Shown here one piece after another: positions 26,166 through 35,154 of a stretch of DNA of 64,000 bases (position 1 is its first letter; the number at the start of each line of letters is the position of its first letter). The translations under genes and the position numbers were made by a program. Below the pieces are notes generated by a model. The model had not been told where the DNA came from, searched no databases, and saw only the letters and a list, made by a program, of their open reading frames with translations. The stretch is from contig JAFSFI010000002.1 in assembly GCA_017435255.1 (NCBI GenBank), positions 18,549 through 82,548 of the forward strand, in the 5' to 3' direction. This DNA is from Bacilli bacterium. GTDB taxonomy: Bacteria; Bacillota_I; Bacilli_A; RF39; UBA660.

Positions 26166-27410
26166 ATGGAAGAATCTAAATTTAGTATTTTAGAAAGATA
26201 CGGAGAAAATTTTACTACAAAGGAATATGTGACTAATCCTGCAATAGGTCGTGATAAGCAAATCAAAGAATTGTTGTTGATATTATTGACTCCTGAAAAA
26301 TCTGCAATATTAATTGGTAAACCAGGAATTGGTAAAACTGCAATTGTTGAAGGGCTTGCTTTTGCTATACAGGAAGGCAGGGTTCCTGATGCGTTAAAGG
26401 GATATACTGTCATTAATATTAAGACTGCATCGTTACTAGGAACTATGCCAAATGGTGAGAGCAAAGTTCAAGTTATGATAGATGAGTTAAAGGAAAAGGA
26501 AAAAATAATATTATTTATAGATGAAATTCACATGTTAATTGGTGCTACAGATGAGTCATCACTAGACTTTGCTAATATTTTTAAAGAAGGGCTTGGAAGA
26601 GGTAGTATTAAAGTTGTAGGTGCTACAACAACAGAAGAATATGAAAGATATATCTTAAGGGATAAAGCTTTTACTAGGCGTTTTCAAAAAGTAGAAGTGC
26701 CTGAACCTACTAGGGAAGAGACAATTAATATAATGTTAGGTACACTTCCTAAGATAGAGAAAATGACAGGCGCAAAATTGAAGTATACTGATTGGATAAA
26801 AGAACAAATTATGGGATTTATGGTTGATTTAACTAGTGAATATAAAAGAGTTTATGAGATAGGATCTAGATATCCTGATATTTCCTTAACGTTGTTAAAA
26901 CAAGCTTTTTCACACGCTGTGTTTGATAATAGAACAGAAGTTAATATTTTTGATGTAGAAGACGCGATATTACATACTAAGAATGTTTATCCTGATGTAA
27001 TCAAAAAAGATATGCCGACATTTTACAAAATGTTTGATGCAATTATCAAAGAAGAAAAAGGTGCCACAGATCCTCAAGAAGTTGCACCAACATGGGATAC
27101 TAGTGTAAAAACTGTAACCCAACCTGTATATGACAATGTAGAGCCAGATTCTCCAGTGCAAGAGCCTGGAGCAGACTCTGTTCCTGTTGTAGAAAATTTT
27201 GAAAGAAATACGTTGATTGCTCCTGATAAGAATGACTTTAGCACAGTTTCTGCTAATCCTGATAATATACCAGAAATTAATATAGTTGAATCTGCTCCAG
27301 TCCAAACAGCACCTGTTGAAGACGGCTTAGAAATCAATACAAAGGTTACTCCAGAAATTGTATTAGAATCTAATACAGAAGATGATGGAGAAGAGATAGA
27401 ACTGTTATAA
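26166..27410 (+). CDS. Single-ring Clp-like AAA+ ATPase with acidic tail
   Basis: A 414-residue protein matching only the first AAA+ ring (D1) of ClpA/ClpB/ClpC: NPAIGRDKQIKEL, Walker A GKPGIGKT near residue 54, Walker B ILFIDEIHML near residue 117, GATTTEEYERYI sensor-1 region and the arginine-finger AFTRRFQKV. It lacks the ClpN domain, the coiled-coil middle domain and the second ring. Residues after about 300 form a Pro/Glu/Val-rich disordered tail. There is an AGGAGG site and an extended -10 TGaTATACT at 26133. It may unfold or remodel a partner bound by the tail; the partner is unknown. Confidence 0.85.
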   Translation: MEESKFSILERYGENFTTKEYVTNPAIGRDKQIKELLLILLTPEKSAILIGKPGIGKTAIVEGLAFAIQEGRVPDALKGYTVINIKTASLLGTMPNGESKVQVMIDELKEKEKIILFIDEIHMLIGATDESSLDFANIFKEGLGRGSIKVVGATTTEEYERYILRDKAFTRRFQKVEVPEPTREETINIMLGTLPKIEKMTGAKLKYTDWIKEQIMGFMVDLTSEYKRVYEIGSRYPDISLTLLKQAFSHAVFDNRTEVNIFDVEDAILHTKNVYPDVIKKDMPTFYKMFDAIIKEEKGATDPQEVAPTWDTSVKTVTQPVYDNVEPDSPVQEPGADSVPVVENFERNTLIAPDKNDFSTVSANPDNIPEINIVESAPVQTAPVEDGLEINTKVTPEIVLESNTEDDGEEIELL

Positions 27411-27434
27411 AAGACTTAAATAAAGTCTTTTTTT
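27409..27434 (+). terminator. Intrinsic terminator after the AAA+ gene
   Basis: AAAAGACTT (27409-27417) pairs with AAGTCTTTT (27423-27431), followed by T residues. Confidence 0.8.
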
Positions 27435-27435
27435 A

Positions 27436-27465
27436 TTGCACAGATATTTTGGATTATTATATACT
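27436..27465 (+). promoter_or_regulatory. Promoter of glmS ribozyme-glmS
   Basis: TTGCAC (27436-27441), an 18-base spacer and TATACT (27460-27465), about 45 bases before the ribozyme cleavage site. Confidence 0.6.
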
Positions 27466-27508
27466 AATGATAGATATACAAAATTTGAGGGAGGACTTTT
27501 TGATATTG

Positions 27509-27645
27509 AGCGCCAGATCTTTAAGGTTGACGAGGTCGGTAGTGATCGAAAATTCGGCGGGTGCTACTGCGGACTAGTGATTCGTTAGGTATAATACAAA
27601 AAATAAAATTAAAATTATAACAAAATTTATACCATCACTATAGTG
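27509..27645 (+). ncRNA. glmS ribozyme (glucosamine-6-phosphate-activated)
   Basis: The conserved core is plain: cleavage context TTGA|GCGCCAGA with the cut between 27509 and 27510, then GGTTGACGAGGTC, then GATCGAAAATTCGGCGGG, the known glmS ribozyme core order. It lies in the leader of glmS, 20-150 bases before the start codon. Glucosamine-6-phosphate acts as cofactor for self-cleavage, after which the mRNA is degraded, giving feedback on GlmS. The 3' boundary is approximate; the tail is AU-rich with pairing TTTATACC/GGTATAA. Confidence 0.93.
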
Positions 27646-27666
27646 TTTTTATATTGGAGGAATTTT

Positions 27667-29481
27667 ATGTGTGGAATAGTAGGTTATATCGGTAAAAAGT
27701 GTGACCTAAAAAAAGTTTTGATTGATAATTTGAAAACCCTCGAGTACAGGGGATATGATTCTGCGGGAGTTGCTATTTATGATGGAAATATTAATATTGT
27801 AAAAGCTAAAGGTAAAATTGTTAATTTAGAAAACAGCTTAAAAGACGTTGATATTTGTGATAGTAATTTAGGTATAGCTCATACTAGATGGGCTACTCAT
27901 GGTGAGGCTAACGACATTAATTCTCATCCTCATAGGGTAGGCAAAGTTACTTTAGTCCATAATGGTATAATTGAAAATTACAATGATTTAAAAAAGGACT
28001 TAATAAGGCAGGGATATATATTTGTGTCAGACACCGATACAGAAGTTTTAGTTGCTCTTTTAGATAGTATTAAAAAGAAAGAGAAGGACAATATAAAGGC
28101 AATTAATTCATTGAGTAAATTATTGATAGGTTCATATGCTTTAGGGATTATTTTTGATGATGATTGTGAGCATTTGTATGCAGTAAGAAAAGATAGTCCC
28201 CTTATCATTGGTGTTTGTAATGATTGTAATTTAATTGCTTCAGATGTTACTGCTATTATTGATTATACTAAGAAGTATATGTTAATAGATGACTATGAAA
28301 TAGCAAAATTAGGTAAGGACATAGTGGAAGTTTTTAATAGTGATTTATTGTTGGTAAATAAGGAGATTTCAGAAGTCACTTGGGATATCAACCAAGCAAA
28401 GAAAAACGGATTTAGCCACTTTATGTTAAAGGAAATAAACGAAGAGCCTATAGTTTTAAAAGAAACTATATCAGAGTATATAAAAGATGTAAATGCATTA
28501 ATTAAAAAAATGCCAGACTTTTCTAAGTATAATAAAATACACATTGTAGCATGTGGTAGTGCGATGCATGCTGGATTGGTTGGTAAAAGTATTATTGAAG
28601 AATATGCTGGTATTCCTGTAATAGTTGAATTGGCTAGTGAATATAGATACAAGAAAAACTTTTATGATAGTAAAACTTTAGTTATATTCATTTCTCAATC
28701 AGGTGAAACTGCTGATACTATTGCTGCCCTTAGAAATGTAAATAATGATAATATTGATACATTAGCAATTGTTAATGTGGTAGGTTCTACTATTGCAAGA
28801 GAAGCTAAAGAAGTACTATATATTAGAGCTGGGGTAGAAATTGCAGTAGCAACTACTAAGGCATATTTATTGCAGGTGGCTATGTTGATATTAGTGGGTT
28901 TAAATCTTGCTTATACTAATAAAAAACTTAGTGAAAACGAAGTTAATTTTATATTAAATGAATTTGAAGAAATACCTAGTAAAATTCAAAATATTATTTG
29001 TAGGGATAGTGAATGTTTTAATCTTGCAAAAGAAATTTATGAAGCTAAAGATGTTTTCTTTTTAGGAAGAGGTATAGATTATTCTATATGTATGGAAGGT
29101 AGTTTAAAATTAAAAGAAATATCTTATATCCATAGTGAAGCTTATGCAGCAGGAGAATTAAAACATGGAACCATTTCTTTAATAGAAAAAGGAACTAATG
29201 TGATTGGGGTTATTACAGACGAATCGTTAATGTTAAAAACATTAAGCAACATTAAGGAAACTGTAGCAAGAGGAGCTAAAGTGTTGCTTATTACAACAGA
29301 TAAATTCAATAGTCATTACGATTTTAATTGTCATGAATTTGTCGTTGAGAAAGTTAATAGTGTATTACAACCTTTATTAATTGTTGTGCCATTACAATTA
29401 ATTGCATTTGAAGTGGCAAGACTTAGGGGTTGTGATATTGATAAACCTAGAAATTTGGCTAAATCAGTAACTGTAGAATAG
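27667..29481 (+). CDS. glmS: Glutamine--fructose-6-phosphate aminotransferase
   Basis: A 604-residue cytoplasmic enzyme that makes glucosamine-6-phosphate, first step to UDP-GlcNAc for peptidoglycan. It opens with MCGIVGYIG, Cys being the glutaminase nucleophile once Met is removed; the N-terminal amidotransferase continues with RGYDSAG and HTRWATHG. Two SIS domains follow (SQSGETADT and the EAYAAGELKHG block), ending in KPRNLAKSVTVE, the usual GlmS C-terminus. The ATG at 27667 has GGAGG; longer in-frame starts would put residues before the catalytic Cys and are rejected. Controlled by the ribozyme in its leader; a PHP gene follows eight bases later. Confidence 0.97.
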   Translation: MCGIVGYIGKKCDLKKVLIDNLKTLEYRGYDSAGVAIYDGNINIVKAKGKIVNLENSLKDVDICDSNLGIAHTRWATHGEANDINSHPHRVGKVTLVHNGIIENYNDLKKDLIRQGYIFVSDTDTEVLVALLDSIKKKEKDNIKAINSLSKLLIGSYALGIIFDDDCEHLYAVRKDSPLIIGVCNDCNLIASDVTAIIDYTKKYMLIDDYEIAKLGKDIVEVFNSDLLLVNKEISEVTWDINQAKKNGFSHFMLKEINEEPIVLKETISEYIKDVNALIKKMPDFSKYNKIHIVACGSAMHAGLVGKSIIEEYAGIPVIVELASEYRYKKNFYDSKTLVIFISQSGETADTIAALRNVNNDNIDTLAIVNVVGSTIAREAKEVLYIRAGVEIAVATTKAYLLQVAMLILVGLNLAYTNKKLSENEVNFILNEFEEIPSKIQNIICRDSECFNLAKEIYEAKDVFFLGRGIDYSICMEGSLKLKEISYIHSEAYAAGELKHGTISLIEKGTNVIGVITDESLMLKTLSNIKETVARGAKVLLITTDKFNSHYDFNCHEFVVEKVNSVLQPLLIVVPLQLIAFEVARLRGCDIDKPRNLAKSVTVE

Positions 29482-29489
29482 GAGGAAAT

Positions 29490-30314
29490 ATGAGAGCGGA
29501 TTTACATGTTCATAGTAGTTATTCGGATGGTAATATGTCAGTAGATGAAATTAAAGAATATGCCAAAACCAAAGGATTAAGCGTGATAGCTATTACAGAT
29601 CACGATAATTTAGAAAGTAGATATGATATAGAGCGTTTAAATGATGATATTTTATTACTAATAGGTGTTGAATTATCTACATACCATAATGGTGAAAATG
29701 TTCATATATTAGGTTATTTTAATAACAATAAAATTATTACTGAAGAAGTTGTTAATTATTTAAATGAGCTTAAAGTAAATCGCGAGCATCGTATTTATGA
29801 AATAATTGCTAAATTGAAAGATTTTTATAATATTATTATTGAGTATAAAGATATAGAAAAATTTGCAGATGGAGCTTTGGGAAGAGTACATGTAGCCAAA
29901 GCTATATCTGAAAAGTATGGGTGTACAATAGACGAAGCGTTTGATAGATATATTGGTAATAGTGCCAAAGCATATGTTCAAACAACTAATTTTGCTACAA
30001 AAGATGCAATTGATTTTCTCCATAGGAATAACGGAATTGCTGTTATGGCACATCCCGGACATATTAAGAAAAATAATATAGAGGAAATAGTAAAATTAGG
30101 GGTAGATGGAATAGAGGTCTATTATCCAGATCATAATAGTGATGATGTTTCTAAGTATTTAGAAACAGCCAATAAATATAATTTATTAATAACTGGAGGT
30201 TCTGACTTCCATGGGATTAATATAAGAGCTGATTTGGGAACTAGTACTATAAACGATAGCGATATAATAAATTTATTGGATAAATTATCGATAAAAAAAG
30301 GACTATTTATATAG
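29490..30314 (+). CDS. PHP-domain metal-dependent phosphoesterase
   Basis: A 274-residue protein of the YciV/RNase AM-like PHP group. Metal motifs are ADLHVHSSYSDG at the N-terminus, AITDHDN near residue 32, a VMAHPGH segment near residue 188 and GGSDFHG near residue 234. Relatives hydrolyse 3',5'-nucleoside bisphosphates or trim RNA 5' ends. It follows glmS with GGAGG and only eight bases between, so it shares the ribozyme-controlled mRNA. Its 3' end overlaps the convergent lipid-kinase gene by 12 bases, both running through one terminator hairpin. Confidence 0.9.
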   Translation: MRADLHVHSSYSDGNMSVDEIKEYAKTKGLSVIAITDHDNLESRYDIERLNDDILLLIGVELSTYHNGENVHILGYFNNNKIITEEVVNYLNELKVNREHRIYEIIAKLKDFYNIIIEYKDIEKFADGALGRVHVAKAISEKYGCTIDEAFDRYIGNSAKAYVQTTNFATKDAIDFLHRNNGIAVMAHPGHIKKNNIEEIVKLGVDGIEVYYPDHNSDDVSKYLETANKYNLLITGGSDFHGINIRADLGTSTINDSDIINLLDKLSIKKGLFI

Positions 30315-30320
30315 TCCTTT
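30297..30320. terminator. Bidirectional terminator inside overlapping gene ends
   Basis: AAAGGACTAT (30297-30306) pairs with ATAGTCCTTT (30311-30320). Both convergent stop codons lie within it. Confidence 0.8.
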
Positions 30321-31190
30321 GCTTTTGCACAATTTTTTTATTTGATCATTAGCTGTATATACAGGAATTTTTTTGTTTGTTATTTCAAATTCCATATCAT
30401 TTAATAAAAATATTTCACCGTCTAAATTACAATTTAACGGCTTATCAGAATGAATAGTTATTTTATCACTTGATAATTTATGAACATATTTAGATTCCTC
30501 ATGAGTTCCTTTTACTAGTTTTAATATTAATCCAGGTATTTTAAATTTACTTAGTTTGTCTACTAAATAAATGTCGAACATTCCATCATTATAACTAGCG
30601 TTGGGCGCTATTTGAAATCCGCCACCATAGAACCTACCATTACATATTGCTAAAATAGTAATATCTTGATCATATATTCTGTCAGGTAATGTTGCTGTTA
30701 TGTGAGGAGAGTTAAATCTAAAAAATGTATCCACAATACTTGCGTTATATTGCATCGATCTAGGAATATGTAGAGCACTCATTCTTTCTTTATTGTGTGC
30801 TATATCAGCATCTATTCCTACTGATGCTATATTAATAAAGTAATAATCATTCATTTTACATAAGTCAACATATGTTATTTCATCATCATTGTTTATTGTT
30901 TTTACAAAATCATTACCAGTACCAGCTGGAATAATTCCTAATACATTATTGCTATCATGAATTCCGTTAACTACCTCAAATAGTGTTCCATCTCCACCTA
31001 CACTATAAATCAAATACCTTTCTTTTTTCTTGTTGTATTTCATAGCAATATCAATTGCTTCTCTAGGTGCATTTGTATAGTGCATTTCGTATTCTTCACC
31101 ACTATTATCAAGGATACCTTTAATTTCTTTTGCAATTTCTCCAGCTTTACCATTCCCTGAAGCTGGATTAACAATAAATACTTTTTTCAT
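30303..31190 (-). CDS. Diacylglycerol kinase-family lipid kinase (DgkB/YegS-like)
   Basis: A 295-residue soluble kinase. The N-terminus MKKVFIVNPASGNGKA is the family's nucleotide-binding start; SVGGDGTLFEVVNG (near residue 63) is the GGDGT motif and GIIPAGTGNDF follows near residue 85. The C-terminal beta domain has FYGGGFQIAPNASYNDGMFDIYLV. In Firmicutes DgkB recycles diacylglycerol from lipoteichoic acid synthesis to phosphatidic acid; other members act on different lipids. First of its own short unit, 20 bases downstream of the glucosaminidase gene on the same strand, so they may be co-transcribed. Confidence 0.9.
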   Translation of the reverse strand: MKKVFIVNPASGNGKAGEIAKEIKGILDNSGEEYEMHYTNAPREAIDIAMKYNKKKERYLIYSVGGDGTLFEVVNGIHDSNNVLGIIPAGTGNDFVKTINNDDEITYVDLCKMNDYYFINIASVGIDADIAHNKERMSALHIPRSMQYNASIVDTFFRFNSPHITATLPDRIYDQDITILAICNGRFYGGGFQIAPNASYNDGMFDIYLVDKLSKFKIPGLILKLVKGTHEESKYVHKLSSDKITIHSDKPLNCNLDGEIFLLNDMEFEITNKKIPVYTANDQIKKLCKSKGLYK

Positions 31191-31210
31191 AACTACCTCT
31201 AAACTACAAA

Positions 31211-31831
31211 TTATTTAGCTCTTATTTCATTTATATAATCATTAATGCGTATTGGCCAATTAGGGTCTTGTGCATATTTTTTGTGGATACTGTAGACATC
31301 AGTTAACCCTTGTTGATAATAGTTGTATGATAAATTTATAAAGAATGATTCAATTCCTTCTTCTAGCGAATTAAATTTAGCATAACCGGTATTACCACAA
31401 GCAGTATAACCTCTCATACCACCAATATTATTGCAAGCGTTAGCTAAATAACTACATTCCCATTTGCAACCTGTTTCGTGTAGTGTTATTGCTAATGCTA
31501 CATAAGGATCTACTCCATATTGAATAGAATAATTAGCATAAACGCGTCCTTTTCCTTCAAGAAGACCATACATAGATTTATTTAACTTATTAGTTAATTC
31601 TTCCATAGTCATATTGTCATAAACAATTACTTTTTCTGGTGCTTTTTCTTCTTCCTGTTTTAAAATAATTGGAGATTGTTTATTTCCTATTTCAGTAGTA
31701 ATTATAGTGGCTTCTGTAACTTGAAACACGTCTTTTGATAATAATATTATACTACTAATAATTATAAATTGAAATGCAATAAGCATTATATTTGTAGTCT
31801 TTTTGGATCGACTAACTTTTTTGTTTTTCAT
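31211..31831 (-). CDS. Membrane-anchored glucosaminidase-like cell-wall hydrolase
   Basis: A 206-residue protein with a basic N-terminus, one helix (about 14-34), a short Glu/Lys linker and a glucosaminidase/lysozyme-like domain: VDPYVALAITLHETGCKW (likely catalytic Glu in LHETG), NNIGGMRG and a FNSLEEGIESF segment. Expected to cut glycan strands in peptidoglycan at the outer face of the membrane. Upstream on the minus strand a short GC-rich hairpin GTCGC/GCGAC lies in the leader (around 31845-31860), just before GGGTG and the start. It is probably in one unit with the lipid-kinase gene. Confidence 0.82.
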   Translation of the reverse strand: MKNKKVSRSKKTTNIMLIAFQFIIISSIILLSKDVFQVTEATIITTEIGNKQSPIILKQEEEKAPEKVIVYDNMTMEELTNKLNKSMYGLLEGKGRVYANYSIQYGVDPYVALAITLHETGCKWECSYLANACNNIGGMRGYTACGNTGYAKFNSLEEGIESFFINLSYNYYQQGLTDVYSIHKKYAQDPNWPIRINDYINEIRAK

Positions 31832-31925
31832 TTTTTCACCCTGTCGCTTTCGAGCGCGACCTTACCAATATATCAAATTTTAGATTATTAGTCAAATTTT
31901 GAGTGTAAAGTAAAAAAATAGTAGT

Positions 31926-33182
31926 TTAGTTGCTACTATTTTTTATAAGATTGTTTATTGCGTTCATTACTCCTAGTTTACCATATTCATAGGTAAGTCC
32001 TCCTTGTTGGTAAGCTATATAAGGACTTCTTAATGGTCCATCACAAGAAAGCTCTATAGATGAACCTTGAGTAAAACTACCAGAAGCCATTATTACTTGG
32101 TCTTCATAACCTGGCATATCAGATGGATCTGCAGTTACAAAAGAGTCTATTGCAGAAGCGTATTGAATACCTCTAGTGTATGCTATTAATTTATCTGGAT
32201 CATTAAATATAATATTTTGAACAATATCAGCTCTAGCATCATTATATTTTGGTTCTACTTTGTAACCTAATTTTTCTAACATATAACTAGCAAAAATTGC
32301 AGTTTTTAGGGAATTAGCAACAACAGAAGGGGCCATATATAGTCCTTGTAGAATTTGTTTATTAATTCCTAGAGTAGGACCTACTTCTCTTCCTTCTCCT
32401 GGCACTGTTAATCTTTCTGCTGCTAATTCTACCAAATTTGTTTTTCCGGCTATGTATGCTCCATTAGGTGCTATGCCACCACCAAGATTTTTAATTAATG
32501 AACCCACTATAATGTCTGCTCCAACTTCACAAGGAGACTTTTCTTCAACAAATTCACAATAGCAGTTATCAATCATTATAATTACTTCTTTATCTATTTC
32601 TCTAATTACTTGTATTACTTTTTCTACTTTATCTATGGTTATACTTTTTCTAGTGGAGTAACCTTTAGAACGTTGTATCTCTATTAGTTTTATTTTTTGT
32701 GATTTTAATTTTTCTCTTATTGCTTCATAATCAAAGTCGTCTTCTATTAAGTCGATTTGTTCATATTCAATTCCAAAAGATTTTAAGGAACTTGCATTTT
32801 CTCTTATACCAATAACTTCGTCTAGAGTATCATAAGGTTTACCAGTAATACTTAACATAATATCGTTAGGACGAAGAAATGCGAATAACGCCACTGTTAA
32901 GGCATGGGATCCAGAAATAAATTGACTTCTTACTAATGCGTCTTCTGCTCCTAGAACTTCTGCAAAAACTTTTTCAATGGTATCTCTTCCTATGTCATTA
33001 TAGCCATAACCAGTAGTAGAATTAAAATGCATTTCAGAAATACGATTATTATTAAACGCTTTTAATACTTTTATACTATTTAATTCGCATAATTGATTTA
33101 TTTTATCAAATTCTTCTTTACAGTTTTTTTCTGCTTCTATACTTAAATCTATTATATTTTTATTAAAATCTAAATTGCTCAT
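31926..33182 (-). CDS. PLP-dependent methionine gamma-lyase-family / aluminium-resistance protein
   Basis: A 418-residue fold-type I PLP enzyme of the YnbB group. Marks are HFNSTTGYGYNDIGRD near residue 52, RSQFISGSHAL near 84, MIDNCYCEFVE near 199 and SLIKNLGGGIAPNGAYIAG near 228, with the PLP Lys in SLIKN. The group is annotated as aluminium resistance or methionine gamma-lyase-like; the physiological reaction is not settled. GGAG precedes the ATG. It lies nine bases after the stop of an SDR gene, so both form an operon. Confidence 0.85.
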   Translation of the reverse strand: MSNLDFNKNIIDLSIEAEKNCKEEFDKINQLCELNSIKVLKAFNNNRISEMHFNSTTGYGYNDIGRDTIEKVFAEVLGAEDALVRSQFISGSHALTVALFAFLRPNDIMLSITGKPYDTLDEVIGIRENASSLKSFGIEYEQIDLIEDDFDYEAIREKLKSQKIKLIEIQRSKGYSTRKSITIDKVEKVIQVIREIDKEVIIMIDNCYCEFVEEKSPCEVGADIIVGSLIKNLGGGIAPNGAYIAGKTNLVELAAERLTVPGEGREVGPTLGINKQILQGLYMAPSVVANSLKTAIFASYMLEKLGYKVEPKYNDARADIVQNIIFNDPDKLIAYTRGIQYASAIDSFVTADPSDMPGYEDQVIMASGSFTQGSSIELSCDGPLRSPYIAYQQGGLTYEYGKLGVMNAINNLIKNSSN

Positions 33183-33191
33183 AGTTACTCC

Positions 33192-33896
33192 TTATTTATT
33201 ATCAATTCTTAAAATAGTTCCACTTGGACAAGTGTTGTTGGTTAAACTATATATTTCTTTTGCCACAACTGCCGGTTCTATTAATTCTTTTTGTCCAATT
33301 CTTTTTAGTTCTTCTTGTAAATATTCTGGGTTCATGTCCAATACAGAAGGGGTTTTTACCCAGTTTGGTGCGACTGCATAAACATTAATATTTGGAAATC
33401 TTAGTGCAATAGTTTTTGTTAACAAAATAATACCTGCTTTTGATGCGCAATAATCCATACTAATAGGGTTGTATGTGTCTATTCCGTCAGTAGATGAAAT
33501 GTTAATAATCGTTCCACTTTCCATATTTTTTAATGCTTCCTTAGATACTAGAAAAGTACCAACTAGATTTGTTTCTAATACTTTTAAGAATTCTTCTTTA
33601 CTTTTATCAAAAATGTCATTATCAATAGCTATTCCAGCATTATTAATAAGTACATTTATTTGTCCTAATTCGTTCATAGTTGTAGTAATCATATTTCTGA
33701 CTTCTTCTTCATTTGAGATATCTGCTTTAATGATTAAACTTTTTCCACCATATTTGTGGATATTTTTTTGAAGTTCTATAGCGCCTATTTCATCAGCGTT
33801 ATAGTTTATAGCAACATTATAACCATTTTTAGCAAATTCCAAAGCAGTGTAGTACCCAATTCCTTTGCTAGCACCGGTTACTAATACGACTTTCAT
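33192..33896 (-). CDS. SDR family oxidoreductase (FabG-like)
   Basis: A 234-residue short-chain dehydrogenase with TGASKGIG near residue 7, NNAGIAID near 84, ISSTDG with the catalytic Ser, and YCASKAG with Tyr/Lys near 148. Asn and Asp after beta-2 leave NADP/NAD choice open. Start has GAGGGGA. It is upstream of, and probably co-transcribed with, the YnbB-type PLP gene. The combination does not identify a pathway. Confidence 0.85.
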   Translation of the reverse strand: MKVVLVTGASKGIGYYTALEFAKNGYNVAINYNADEIGAIELQKNIHKYGGKSLIIKADISNEEEVRNMITTTMNELGQINVLINNAGIAIDNDIFDKSKEEFLKVLETNLVGTFLVSKEALKNMESGTIINISSTDGIDTYNPISMDYCASKAGIILLTKTIALRFPNINVYAVAPNWVKTPSVLDMNPEYLQEELKRIGQKELIEPAVVAKEIYSLTNNTCPSGTILRIDNK

Positions 33897-33945
33897 AGTA
33901 TCCCCTCATTTCTAACGAACATATTATAACACTTAATTTGCTAAA

Positions 33946-33974
33946 TAAAAAGATATTAGTTATATGCTAATATC
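33946..33974 (-). terminator. Terminator after cotJC
   Basis: GATATTAG (33952-33959) pairs with CTAATATC (33967-33974); on the minus strand a T run follows. Confidence 0.75.
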
Positions 33975-33983
33975 CATTTTAAG

Positions 33984-34544
33984 TTATTTTAAACCAATTG
34001 ATTTATAGTAATCATATAATTCTTTAAATCTATTAAAGTGTACTACTTCTCTTTGTCTTAACCATAGTAATGGTCCTATAACATCAGGGTCATTGGTCAT
34101 AGTTATTAAGTTTTCGTATACTGCTCTTGCTTTTTCTTCTGCAGCCATGTCTTCGGATAGATCTGCAATAGGATCACCAACTGCTGCAAAGTAAGTAACT
34201 GTGAAAGGAACTCCGTTGGCATCTGTTGGATATAGGTCTTTACCGTGAGCTGCATAATGTCCACCTAGTCCTGCAGCTTTTAATTCTTCGATAGTAGCAT
34301 CTTTTGTTAATTGATAGATCATTGTACATATCATTTCTATGTGTGCTAGCTCTTCTGTACCAATATCAGTAAGTAACGCTTTTCCTCTTTCATCAGGCAT
34401 TGTATATCTTTGATTTAAATATCTTAAAGCGGCAGCCATTTCACCATTAGCACCACCATATTGTTCTATTAAAAATTTAGCCATTTGTAAGTCTTTTGTT
34501 TTTATATTAATAGGATATTGTAATCTTTTTTCATATTTCCACAT
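33984..34544 (-). CDS. cotJC: Spore coat protein CotJC (manganese-catalase fold)
   Basis: A 186-residue ferritin-like protein starting MWKYEKRLQYPI, with metal-ligand helices visible as IEQYGGANGEM (Glu), GTEELAHIEM (ExxH) near residue 68, AAEEKARAVYE near 135 and LRQREVVHFNRF near 163. This is the usual CotJC length and signature. CotJC is part of the spore coat or its assembly. The start overlaps the cotJB stop as TAATG, so they are translationally coupled. Together they indicate that the organism forms spores or descends from a spore former. Confidence 0.93.
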   Translation of the reverse strand: MWKYEKRLQYPINIKTKDLQMAKFLIEQYGGANGEMAAALRYLNQRYTMPDERGKALLTDIGTEELAHIEMICTMIYQLTKDATIEELKAAGLGGHYAAHGKDLYPTDANGVPFTVTYFAAVGDPIADLSEDMAAEEKARAVYENLITMTNDPDVIGPLLWLRQREVVHFNRFKELYDYYKSIGLK

Positions 34545-35032
34545 TATGAATTCCTCCTATCCCAAGGGAATTTATCGTTGCTCCAAGCAAACGGTGTTTT
34601 TGTCATATAAGGGCTAGTTATCTCTAAAGGACCATATTTAGCTTGATAATCATTTAATAACTTTTCATATGAATTTCTAAATTCATTAAATTTATTAATC
34701 ATATTCATGTCGTTTGGAAAATTATCTAAGTAAAGATTAGCTTCATGCATTGCAAAATGCATTTGTCCTAGATTTATTAATGCTTCTTCTCTAGCATTTC
34801 TAGCAGTAAGTTTTGCTGGACTATAATTTTTGAATGGTAAGTATAAATTTTTAAACATATTACCTTTTATGTAACCTTCATTAGGGTTTGTTAAATTATT
34901 ATTTAAGTTATTAGTCACCCCATTATTAAATATAGGAAAATTATTTGAATTTGTATTTCCTTGCAAGAAAATATCATTAAAACCATCATTTGTTGTTCCG
35001 TTTAGGAACATTTGATAATCGAAATTATTCAT
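34544..35032 (-). CDS. cotJB: Spore coat protein CotJB with Asn-rich N-terminal extension
   Basis: A 162-residue protein. Residues about 80-160 are the CotJB domain: AREEALINLGQMHFAMHEAN, LYLDNFPND, and FAWSNDKFPWDRRN at the end. The first 70 residues are an Asn/Phe/Gly-rich stretch (NNFDYQMFLNGTTNDG and similar) not part of typical CotJB, and may replace the separate CotJA protein, which is not present here. AGGAGG precedes the ATG. Upstream there is a possible sigma-E promoter on the minus strand. Confidence 0.88.
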   Translation of the reverse strand: MNNFDYQMFLNGTTNDGFNDIFLQGNTNSNNFPIFNNGVTNNLNNNLTNPNEGYIKGNMFKNLYLPFKNYSPAKLTARNAREEALINLGQMHFAMHEANLYLDNFPNDMNMINKFNEFRNSYEKLLNDYQAKYGPLEITSPYMTKTPFAWSNDKFPWDRRNS

Positions 35033-35058
35033 TACTTCCTCCTTCAGTTTTAATTTAT

Positions 35059-35089
35059 GTAATATGGTTTAAGTGGTATGGGAATATGA
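35059..35089 (-). promoter_or_regulatory. Possible sigma-E-type promoter of cotJB-cotJC
   Basis: On the minus strand TCATATT (35089-35083), a 16-base spacer and CATATTAC (35066-35059). The first fits the sigma-E -35 element; the -10 fits CATACAAT only at five of eight positions and the spacer is slightly long. No sigma-A promoter is evident here. Confidence 0.35.
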
Positions 35090-35154
35090 CTATAAAAGTA
35101 AAAAAAGGTTTATTTTATTGCTAAAAAATATTACAATATAGAAGGAGGGTAATT

